Assembly (NCBI GenBank): GCA_001414345.1
Contig: LLCB01000527.1
Location: forward strand, 1-25,812
DNA: 25,812 nt
Source of the DNA: Hymenoscyphus infarciens
Lineage: Eukaryota; Ascomycota; Leotiomycetes; Helotiales; Helotiaceae
Direction: 5' to 3'
A program made the translations under genes and the position numbers. Below are positions 11,471 to 20,949 of the stretch, piece by piece (the stretch's first letter is position 1; every line of letters begins with the position of its first letter). Under the pieces are notes generated by a model. It was not told where the DNA came from. It worked only from the letters and a program-made list of their open reading frames with translations, and made no database searches.

Positions 11471-12220
11471 AGGTCTAGGAAGACTAAAAGTCGGTCCTAC
11501 TATAGTCTAATAATAGAATATAATATATAAGATATCTAAGAATACTCCTTATTCTACTATATTAATAATACTTCTTTTTAAGAGTTAGAAAGATAGCTAA
11601 ATATCTTTAAAAGTAGTACCTCTTTTTATTAAGCTAAGAGGTTATTAAAGTCTTAATAGACCTTTTTAGATGAAGAAGTAATATTACTATCCTAGGTAGA
11701 CTCTAGCTATTTATTAATAGAGCTATCCTATTTAATTCTATTTCTATCTAGAAAGAGTAAGTCTTAAGATCTTAGTACTTATCTTTTTACTTAAATAAAG
11801 TTATTAATTTTATTCTAATAGAGGTAGATAAATTCTAAGTAGAGTTCTAGTAGTATTAAACGTCTAACTTATAGTATATTATAAAGAGTTTTAATCTTCT
11901 CTTAGTTATTTCTCTGTCCTTTCTTAATAATATTATACTAGTGTATATATATTATAATAGTATGTTATATAAAAGTAGGAAGACGATAATATGCTTTATA
12001 AGTCATTTCTACTTAAGAGATCCTATTAACTTTAAAGGATTTATAATATATACTACATATAGCCTGTTTCTACTTTACTAATCTACGCTTATAAAGCTTC
12101 TTAAGGTCTATATATTATTTAGAGAGCCGATATTTAATAGAAGCCTAGAGGCTAGGATCTAATGTTTACTTTAGGCTCTTTAGACTTATAGCTACTAGTA
12201 TAAGCTATTGGTTAGTATCT
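11471..12220 (+). pseudogene. RIP-degraded coding tract F (frame block between E and C)
   Basis: The frame at 2 mod 3 is best here. It shows RSRKTKSRSY at the start, TFLDEEVILL near 11645, LFLSRKSKS near 11740 and HFYLRDPINFKGFIIYTT near 12005. The segment 11940-12070 retains several CA/TG dinucleotides and is less mutated than its surroundings. It probably belongs to the same ancestral gene as the blocks before and after it, since all three lie on one strand without an intergenic gap. It could equally be a separate small gene. Confidence 0.33.
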
Positions 12221-12227
12221 TAGTTTT

Positions 12228-14193
12228 AGTATAATAATAGCTAGCTTAGATGTTAATTAAAATTAGATAGTATTAAAGGTTTTATTTAGATTGTAGTTTA
12301 ATTTAAATCTTATAACAGCCCTAGCTTAGAAGGTTTAAGATAACTAATAACCTATAAAGATAACTAGTATTTAGTTAGTAACTTCTAAATATAGTTATAA
12401 CTTAGAATTAAGTAATTAAACTATCCTTCTAGTATAAGTTATTCTAATTTCCTCTTCTTTACTATCTAATAAGACTTCTTCTTTAATAGAATTATAGAAG
12501 TATTATATAAAGCCTCTTATCTATTACTATAGCTAAATCGAACTCCTCTTCTCTACTTATATATTAAGAATTACACTAAATAGAAAATATACTAAAAGTA
12601 CTTTCTTAACTTATTAAATAGATATTACCTCCTCTTATACTAAAATAACTCCTAAGTTAAAGACGCCTTATAAGCCCTTGTTTAACGTAAATACCTACTA
12701 ACTTACTACTACGCTTTAAATAATAATAGCTATAATAAGTTAAAAGACTAGAACTAGTCTTATAAGTCTAGGCTAGTTAAGTGCTCTTAGCTCTAATAAA
12801 CTACTACCTAGTAGTTCTTTACTAGAATCTGTTAAATATAAAGTAAGAGAGTTAGTAAATAAATTAAATAGAGACTTAGAGAATATCTAAGAATTAGAGT
12901 CTTTTAATATAAACGATTTAATTATGCCTTTTAGCTATAATAATCTAGTTAAAGAAGTATAAAAAGAAATAATAACCTATTATTTTATATATAATAGAAG
13001 TCTTAGTAAGTAAGACTTATATTAGTAATAAACTATAAATAATATCCTATTAGAATACTAAGGTAAAGATAATCTAATAAAGAGAGAAGATAATAAGAAG
13101 TCTAGTAGGTAAGGAGTAGAGTAGATAGTATACTATTATTATAGTTTAAGTACTAAGTAACAGGAGTAGTAGGTATATAAGGTAGTAGAAATTAAAAGAC
13201 CTTATATTAGTATTTTCTATAATCCTCTACCTAGCTTAGAATAAAACTTAATAAAGGATTAATATAAAGTATATTACTAGAAAGTAGTTAAATAGTAAGC
13301 TTAAGAGTAGAGAAAACGAATAAGTATTATTAGAAAAGTAACTAGTATATATCTAGAATTAGTATATTAGAAAAATCTTAAATAGAATATTTACTAACTC
13401 TAAATTTAAAAGGTAGTAAAAATAGATAAGCTTAGTTATAATATAGTATTTATAATTATAGATAGAGATGTTTAGGATTCTTTTAAAAAATCTACTTTTA
13501 AGAGAAGTAATAATAGACTAAAGTATCTTTTATATCTTAATTAGAAGAAAATAGGTTTCTATTCTTTTAATATTTAGGCAAAGATAGTAAACTTACCCTT
13601 CCTACTATTTAAAGCTAGGTAGGATAGTATTCTAAACCTAATACTATACTAGTATAGTATATAACATATCTAAAGAGAAAGAGATAAAACACTATCCTTT
13701 TTAAAAGAAAGAGAGGAACATTCCTCTAATACGCCTACTTTAAATAGTATTCTTTATAAGCGTTACTAAGTAATAGTAAAGCTCTTAGCTAGTTACTTAA
13801 TTATAATTAGGAAGTAAGAGAAGTATAAAAAGAAAAAATTACTAAATAAGAGAGATTAAGAGAGGGATTTTTAGAAGTATAATATTAAACTTATATATAG
13901 TAGAGATAGGCTAGATTAGAGGATTATTAAGAATAATTATAATACTTAGACTTAAGATAGAGAAGATGTTTAAAAGTAGATATATAAAGGTCTTTTCTAA
14001 TAACTACCTATAATATATTTCTAGAAGATAAGCTACTAATTTAAGGTAGATTTAGAGTAGATTTAAAAGAATAAAGAGTAGGTAGATAATAGTAGTAGAA
14101 TAGGATAGGAGATAGTTATAAAGTTAGACTAATTTTAACTTTACTAATTCTAATCTCCTTTTCTTAACCTAACTCTTATAATATAGTATATTA
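12228..14193 (+). pseudogene. RIP-degraded coding tract C (~650 codons), unknown family
   Basis: The frame at 0 mod 3 holds throughout. Good runs are KVRELVNKLNRDLENI and ELESFNINDLIMPFSYNN (12840-12950), GKDNLIKREDNKKSS near 13060, VVEIKRPYISIFYNPLPSLE near 13180, VVKIDKLSYNIVFIIIDRDV near 13410 and DKTLSFLKEREEHSSNTPTL near 13685. The C-terminal part is Lys/Arg/Glu-rich (EKYKKKKLLNKRD near 13820), probably helical or disordered. The short string VEIKRP superficially resembles the E-x-K of PDDEXK nucleases, but I do not see the rest of that fold. The tract ends near the AT-rich stretch before the array at 14.5 kb. Confidence 0.5.
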
Positions 14194-14494
14194 AATATAA
14201 AAAACTTTATAGAAATAAAATCTATTAGTATTTATAATTTTACTAGTTTATTATACTTAAAATATTTAAAAGATTTAAGTAAGAGGTATATCTTATAAAA
14301 TATCTTATAAAAATCCTTAAAATTTAGTAGTTTAACTACTCTATATAATAATAATTTATAAAATAATTATTACTTTACTAAGTAAAATTATTCTACCTAA
14401 TTCTTCTTATAATATATTACTAAATAGTAGAGTAAATTTATTCTATTTTAAGACTTAGTTAATATATAAGTAGAGTAGAATATTAGCTAGCTAC
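14194..14494. other. Intergenic, extremely AT-rich, one full palindrome copy
   Basis: Nothing codes here in any frame that I can support. It contains an isolated perfect copy of the 15-base palindrome AGTAGTTTAACTACT at 14336-14350. The rest is A/T-rich DNA with small self-complementary stretches such as TAATTTATAAAATAATTA near 14353. Confidence 0.6.
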
Positions 14495-14875
14495 TAAATA
14501 TTTTAGAAGTTAAACTATTAGCTTTTATAAAGATATTAGAATAGATATCTAATATTACTTTTATAAAAATATTAGAATAGATATCTAGTATTCTAGAAGT
14601 TAAACTACTAACTTTTATAGAGATATTAGAATAGATATCTAATATTCTAGAAGTTAAACTACTAACTTTTATAGAGATATTAGAATAGATATCTAATATT
14701 TTAGAAGTTAAACTACTAACTTTTATAGAGATATTAGAATAAATATCTAGTATTCTAGAAGTTAAACTACTAACTTTTATAAAGATATTAGAATAGATAT
14801 CTAATATTCTAGAAGTTAAACTACTAACTTTATAGAGATATTAAATATCTTTAAAAGTTAAACTACTAGCTTTAC
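14495..14875. repeat. 54-bp tandem array carrying the palindromic motif
   Basis: The unit contains CTAGAAGTTAAACTACTAAC followed by a spacer with AGATATTAGAATAGATATC. Units start at 14593, 14647, 14701, 14755 and 14809, exactly 54 bp apart. There is a diverged copy at 14503, one near 14550 that has lost the motif itself, and a shortened last copy near 14850. The array lies between the converging ends of tract C (+) and tract G (-). Confidence 0.92.
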
Positions 14876-15339
14876 TAATAAGTAAAGGATTTTAGGCCTA
14901 GGTATCTAGAGTAATAAGAAATTATACTAGAAAGTTAATAGAGATAATAATAGCTATAAACTTTTAACTACTTTTATAATAATAATTATACTTAAATCCT
15001 AGATTTATACCTCTTTATAAGTAATTCTATACCTTTTTAAATTAATATAAACTTACTAGGAAATAAGGCCTAGAATATTAAGATAAAATAAGTAGTAATA
15101 GTTATAAGATATATTTTAAAAGAGAAAAAGCTATAGTATTTATTTTATTAAGTATTATACTATATTCTTAAAAGATAAGGTACACTGTTACTATACTATA
15201 TTCTATTACTATTAAATTAAAGAAAGCATTACTATCTTATATTCTATTACTATTAAATTATAGAAATTACTATCTTATATCCTATTACTAAATAAATAAA
15301 ACTATTATAATATACTCTTAAATACCCCTTTATAAGCTA
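14876..15339. other. Intergenic region with a short tandem repeat
   Basis: No coding frame is supported. Apart from the tandem repeat at 15191-15297, annotated separately, I see no structure. It may include the 3' untranslated part of the minus-strand tract G. Confidence 0.4.
15191..15297. repeat. ~40-bp tandem repeat, about 2.6 copies
   Basis: Units beginning CTATMYTATATTCTATTACT start at 15191 (41 bp), 15232 (38 bp) and 15270 (truncated). The repeat does not contain the palindromic motif of the other arrays. Confidence 0.8.
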
Positions 15340-17350
15340 ACGTCTCTTAGTTACCTCTCTTTAAACTATACTTATGATTTAAAACTAGCTACTATAGTAA
15401 ATATTAAGACTCTTAAAACTATTACTTACTTATATTCTCCTATATATAGCTTAAGATATATTAAGACTAATATAATCTTTAATATAGTGGTTTATATTAT
15501 ATATAAGTACTTCTACTAAGGTAGTCTATCTTATAAGGTATATAGCTATAGGTGTTTAAGAGATAGTAAAAATTAGTATAAATTTATTATCTTTATTAAA
15601 AGAGGTAGCTATCTTTAGTAGTTAAGAGTTAGAAATTAAATTGCCTTTAATACCTTTATTAGTAATAGATATATTAGTTAAGGATTTTGCCTTTTCTCTT
15701 GAATATAATATAATAGTAGACTCTAGAGCTAGTATAAAAGGATTAAAGTCTATGCCTTTATAAGGCTAGTCTTTATTCTAACTTTTAAGAGTATATCTAT
15801 ATCTATTACAAATCGCTATAGAGTCCTAGCTATAACTATTATCTAAATTTAATATACTATTTATAGAAAAAGAGTTAGTTCTTTATATAAATAAGTAATA
15901 GTTAGGATTAAAACTTACTCTTATAAGCTATTATAAGAGAGTTAATAAGTAGATTTAATTATATAATATAACTAATTAGCTAAAAAGTTAATTCTATATA
16001 ATATAAAACCTTAAAATTCTTATATCCTTAGTTAAGGGAATCCTAAGCTTAGTATCTAGAACTTAGTAGTATTAAGATTAAATAAGTAATTAGTATAGTT
16101 AGTATAATTAGATATTACTTCTTATAAAGGCGTTCTTAAATAATATACTTAGATCCTCCTTTATTAAAAGAATCTAGAAAGAAAAAGGTTAGTAGTAGTA
16201 CTATATTTAAGATAATTATTAAAAGTATACTTTTAAGTAAATAGTTACCTACTTCTACTAATACCTCCTTTAAAGTTTCTATTAGATTAGCTCTCTTATT
16301 AGGAGAGAGAACTAGTATCTATAGTTATAATTACTTAGTTAAATTAGTAAAAGCCTCTTTTAGCGTAGGAGGGGTTAGCTACGTTTACTTTTTTAGCTTC
16401 TTAACTAAAAGACTTAGTTCTAATTTTAAGACCTTCTTTCTCTTACTAACCTTACTTTTATAACCCTTTCTATAGATCTTCTTTAGTATATTTATATTAA
16501 TAATAGTATCTTTTTCTTCTCTTATAAAGTACTTAATACCTATAAAGTATATAACCTTACTAGGAGGAGAGTAGCTTTTAGTAAAGAGAGTAAGCTTAAG
16601 AGAGAGAGAACTATAAAGTAAGGTATTTATTAAGATAATAATATTATTATTAGCTTCTTTAGAATTACTAGCTTCTCTAGTATCCTTATCTATAATAGTA
16701 TTAAGAGAGATAGCTTTTTTAATCTACTACTCTATTAAAGACCTTACTAAGGCTCTAGTAGTTATATAAGCTAATTTATACTAATATCGGTTTTTGTTAG
16801 TATCTAGCTATATATTATTTTAGTATATCCTTAAGCTAGTAGCCTTAATCTAACTTATAAGGTAGGCTTTAAGTAAGCTAGCTATAGTTCTATAGTATAT
16901 AGTATTATTAATTTATATATAATCTTAGATCTTCTTAACCTAAATACTAATAAGCGTCCTAGGTTTAGTATACTTTAATAGCTATAGTTATATAAAATAA
17001 TCTATAGCTTTAAAGATAGTAACTTTAAAGAGGTCTATAGCTTACTTATTATAGTATGTCTACTTCTTTTAGTAAAGTTTAATAAGATTAATACTTATAA
17101 GAGCCTAGAGTAAGGGATTATTAAGAAGTAATATATTACTCTTAATAATCTACTCCTTCTAGGAAGTTGTTAATTAAGAATAAGAAACTAATACCTAAGT
17201 TTTAACTTTATCTTTGAGTAGAATAAAAGCTTTTTTACTATTTTTTATATATAATATCTATTACCTAGCTAGTTTTAGGTCTACTAATAGAATAGTAAAG
17301 TATAAGACTTTACTAGTTAGAGTATAAGATAATAATTTAATATCTTTATT

Positions 17351-17545
17351 CTTTAAGAGAGCTAACTTACTATCTAGTGTAATAATGTTCTTTAAGAGAG
17401 CTAACTCGCTATCCTATATACTAATATTCTTCTTAGAAGCTAACTCGCTATTCTATATACTTATATTCTCTTTAGAAGCTAACTTATTATCCTATATACT
17501 AATATTCTATAAAGGAGCTAACTCGTTATTCTATATACTAATATT
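17351..17545 (-). repeat. 39-bp tandem repeat x5, coding for 13-residue units
   Basis: Five contiguous units of exactly 39 bp start at 17351, 17390, 17429, 17468 and 17507 on the plus strand, each of the form CTTTAAGAGAGCTAACTCGC plus 19 bp. On the minus strand they stay in frame and encode units like NISIxDSELALLK. Three of the five keep a CpG in the GAGTTAGCT-adjacent position (ACTCGC/ACTCGT). They lie in the N-terminal half of tract G. Confidence 0.88.
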
Positions 17546-18000
17546 CTACTAGGAGGTCTTGTTTTTATTCTTAATTTTAGTTATACTCTAGACCTAGAGA
17601 AGATTATTTATATTAAATAACCCTCTACTAAGGAGGTAATAATTAAGGTCGCTTTACTTAGTTAGAGCTTTATAAGTATATACTAATAGGTTTTTTTTAA
17701 TTCGGTTAAATTACTATATAATAACTAGATAGCTATTAGTTAAATATAGAAGTTAGCTAGGAATATAAGGATACCTAATATAGAGTTAGAAGTAATAATA
17801 TAGGATCTGAAGTTATATATTAAGTGTTATACTCTAGAGATACGATAATACTAAATAATCTAGAGGCTCTATATAGTAGTATATTAGTATTTAAAAGATA
17901 AAGTAAGGTAGATTTAAAGAAGAGAAAGGTTAATAGTCTAAATAAGAATAACCTACTAATATAGATAGCCTTCTTTAGAAAGCTATAATATAGTAGAAGA

Positions 18001-18010
18001 GCGACGTCGC
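18001..18010. promoter_or_regulatory. CpG-rich perfect palindrome GCGACGTCGC
   Basis: A perfect 10-bp palindrome with three CpG dinucleotides, followed directly by another (GCGC), in a window where CpG is rare. The core GACGTC contains ACGT, the half-site core of bZIP (ATF/CREB-type) sites. It lies close to the head-to-head G/I gene starts, so a regulatory role is possible. It is also inside the frame assigned to the N-terminus of tract G, so coding constraint is an alternative. Confidence 0.35.
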
Positions 18011-18060
18011 GCTATAAAGGTGAGTTTAGGTCTAGAACCGAGGTCCTAAATATAGGGTAA

Positions 18061-18475
18061 TAGTTTATAGTATTAAAAACTAAGCGTAAACACTTTAAGA
18101 TAAGTAGACGTATTAAGATAGAGATTGTTATAGTATTATAGTTAAGAGAGACTTTAAAGTTAGGCTTAGCTTAAGAAGGCTAAAGATTATAAAAGTTAGT
18201 AGTTAAACTATATAGTACTTAAAGTTATAAGATAGATAAAGATACTTTAGAAATAGTTAATAAAGTAATATTTAGAGTTAGTTAGCTTAAGAGAGGTACT
18301 AATTTAGAATTTATAAATTAATATTTAGTTATAAGTTAAAGGGAGTTATAAGAAGAAAGCTGCCTTAAAGGCTAAAGGCCTAGTAGAGAGATAAAATAAA
18401 GGATTCTAGTAGTTTAACTACCTTATACTCTTTCTACCTCCTCTTATTATATAAGTATTTATTATTCCTATCTAG
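18061..18475. other. Divergent intergenic region with two single palindrome copies
   Basis: Lies between the minus-strand tract G and the plus-strand tract I. It contains AGTAGTTAAACTAT at 18198 and AGTAGTTTAACTACC at 18408, single copies of the same palindrome that builds the arrays elsewhere. No coding frame is supported. Its position suggests a shared promoter region. Confidence 0.5.
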
Positions 18476-19855
18476 GGTTAAAGGTCTAATCTTCTATCTA
18501 TTATAACTATAGTAATTATAATATAGTAATATATACTATAGAGTATATAATTCTTATATTCTCCTTATATTACTACTTATATTAATAGATTCCTTAACTA
18601 TTTAGATAATATATCTATATCTACTCTTTAAAAACGTATAATCGGTACTAAAATACTACCTCTTTATTATATATTCCTATAATATTAACTCTTAATAGAT
18701 CTAAAGGCGCTTAAACTTAGGATTTTTTAAATATCTATTAAGCCTTTATACCCCTTTACCTATAAATCGCCTAATAATAAGGTTCTATTTTTTAGTATAT
18801 ATATCTAGCTTATAGAGGAAAATTATAATAGATAGTGTTATATACCTTATAAGAACGTTTTAAAAAAGGAGTTAACTAATTTAACTTTATAATATTTTAG
18901 ATTCCTAAAAGACTAAGAACTATATATAATTAATAAGATACCTCTTAAACAAATTATAAAGAAATAGTAGGTTAATTTTAGCTATGTTTATTTTACTAAA
19001 ATCATATAAGCTTAGTTTTATATTAAGTATTTAACTATAACGAAAAAGGGAGATAAAACCTAAACTAATTATAATAGTAAAAAATTTTAAAACCTTCTAT
19101 ATAAATTAGGATTTACTAACTTTAATTATAATACTACTATTTATAAGGTTTTAGTAAATAAGGTCTATAATACTATTAAGAACTAGAAGACTTGCCTCTA
19201 GACTAAGCTTATATATTATTACTATCTACTCTTAATATCTATAAATCTCTAGAATACTATTTTATAAGCTTTCTAAGCTTTAGATAATTTTAAGTCTTAG
19301 GCCTCTACTAATAGTAAAACATTTACTAAACTATACTTTAATACTAAAGTAATCTTCTAATCTAATACTTATATAATATAGTTATAAGAACTTAATAAAC
19401 TAGAATTTTATATTTAGCTAGTCTATAATAGGGAGGATATATAGAAATAGTTTAATTAGAGAGCTATAGAATCTATAGAATTAAAAGAGAAGACTTAGGT
19501 TCTAAGTAAATTAACTTATTCTTTTAAAGCCTATTCTCTTTAGTATTTACTATAATTTTAAAGTAAGATAATAAATATACTATTTTCTTTCTACTAATAC
19601 TAAATATAAGTAGGAGAAGACTCTACTACTAAGTATTCTAGAGATGTAATAAGTAATAGAGTTTCTAATAAAACTTATAAGTTTTAATTAAATAATAAAC
19701 TTAATACTTCTAACTTATGTTATAGTATTATTAGAATAAGACTTAAGTAACGAAAACTAAGCTATTAGGGATAGTCTCTCCTCTAGTTCTAAGAGAGAAA
19801 TAAAAAGACGTAAATATACTACTTAATTAGATTATAATCTATAGAGTCTAGTGTC
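18476..19855 (+). pseudogene. RIP-degraded coding tract I (~460 codons), unknown family
   Basis: The frame at 2 mod 3 is stop-poor and rich in Asn, Lys, Thr, Tyr and Phe: KPLYPFTYKSPNNKVLFF at about 18740, NKIPLKQIIKK near 18930 (with an intact CAA), KYLTITKKGDKT near 19030, LGFTNFNYNTTIYKVLVNKV near 19110, ASTNSKTFTKLYFNTKVIF near 19290 and RAIESIELKEKT near 19460. The start is set where this frame becomes continuous and is uncertain by about 150 bp. It is divergent from tract G and converges on tract K across the array at 20.0-20.7 kb. I recognise no domain. Confidence 0.5.
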
Positions 19856-19979
19856 TAAGAAACATAGGTAAGGGGAGATAGGTAAGAGGAGGAGAGGTTA
19901 TTTAAGCTATTTAGAGTTACTAGGGTTTAGGTTTTTAGTATCTACTTTATATACTTATATTTATTTATTTAGCCTTTCT

Positions 19980-20046
19980 TTCTATATTCCTAGGCTCTAC
20001 TTAAACTACCTTCTTTTTAAACTACCTGTTTTCGTATAATATACTC
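19980..20046. repeat. Half-motif repeats leading into the array
   Basis: Short TTAAACTACCTTCTTTTTAA-type blocks at about 19999-20030 contain only the right half of the palindrome (AAACTACC). The same half-motif block recurs inside the longer units of the following array, so the array is built from a full motif and a half motif. Confidence 0.6.
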
Positions 20047-20735
20047 GATAGTTGAACTACCTTCTTTTTAAACTACCTTTTTTTATATAATATACTTAGT
20101 AGTTAAACTACCTTCTTTTTGTTTTTATATAGTATACTTAGTAGTTAAACTACTTTCTTTTTAAACTACCTTTTTTTATATAGCATACTTAGTAGTTAAA
20201 CTACCTTCTCTTTATTTTTATATAATATACTTAGTAGTTAAACTACCTTCTTTTTAAACTACCTTTTTTTTATATAGTATACTTAGTAGTTAAACTACCT
20301 TCTTTTTATTTTTATATAGTATACTTAGTAGTTAAACTACCTTCTTTTTAAACTACCTTTTTTTTATACAACGTACTTAGTAGTTAAACTACCTTCTTTT
20401 TATTTTTATATAGTATACTTAGTAGTTAAACTACCTTCTTTTTATTTTTATATAGTATACTTAGTAGTTAAACTACCTTCTTTTTAAACTACCTTTTTTT
20501 ATATAGTATACTTAGTAGTTAAACTACCTTCTCTTTATTTTTATATAGTATACTTAGTAGTTAAACTACCTTCTTTTTAAACTACCTTTTTTTTATATAG
20601 TATACTTAGTAGTTGAACTACCTTCTTTTTATTTTTATATAGTATACTTAGTAGTTAAACTACCTTCTTTTTAAACTACCTTTTTTTTATATAGTCTACT
20701 TAAACGTATAGTATACTTAGTACTTAAACTACCTT
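20047..20735. repeat. Tandem array of palindromic motif, alternating 42/51 bp, 15 copies
   Basis: Motif copies start at about 20047, 20098, 20140, 20191, 20233, 20284, 20327, 20379, 20421, 20463, 20514, 20556, 20608, 20650 and 20719. Spacing alternates mostly between 42-43 and 51-52 bp. The longer unit carries an extra AAACTACCTTTTTTT half-motif insert. Two copies (20047 and 20608) keep GTTGAAC where all others have GTTAAAC, which shows the pre-RIP central base. The array separates the converging tracts I (+) and K (-). Confidence 0.94.
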
Positions 20736-20949
20736 TTCTTTACTTACTTTTTCTTTATAGGTGTCTAGTTATAAGGACCTTCTACCTCTTATTTTCTAAT
20801 ATCTTATTATTCCTATATTACTTTTTCTTCTAACCTTATCCTTTTAAATCCTTCTCTAACTTATATATAAATAAATAATCTCTAAATAACGCTTTCTAAA
20901 TAACCTAAAGTAGAATTAATAGTATACTTATAGAGATAAATTTCTAATA
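20736..20949. other. Intergenic, pyrimidine-rich
   Basis: No frame is supported. The plus strand is C/T-rich between about 20765 and 20860. This is likely the region downstream of the minus-strand tract K. Confidence 0.4.

Larger units (their letters stand above)
15340..18060 (-). pseudogene. RIP-degraded coding tract G (~900 codons) with 13-residue helical repeats
   Basis: On the minus strand one frame runs from about 18060 down to about 16060, and a second frame continues to 15340. Order from the N-terminus: Ser/Leu-rich start (FRTSVLDLNSPL near 18035); KIKNKNKTS near 17590; five in-frame 13-residue repeats of the type NISIxDSELALLK at 17351-17545; then KNKDIKLLSYTLTSKVLYF; an almost stop-free run of over 100 codons at about 16735-16400 that includes DKDTREASNSKEANNN, YFIREEKDTI and KVSKRKKVLKLELSLLVKKL; a basic and Pro/Ser region; and a final block with STIILYSREKAKSLTNISIT near 15720. 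The frame change near 15.9-16.1 kb may be an intron or an indel. The last block retains more CA/TG than average. It looks like a helical, coiled-coil-type structural or nucleic-acid-binding protein; family unknown. Confidence 0.58.

Noticed and set aside
13180..13200. E-x-K string (VEIKRP) in tract C as a PDDEXK nuclease core.
   Set aside because: No upstream PD motif or supporting fold elements could be identified.
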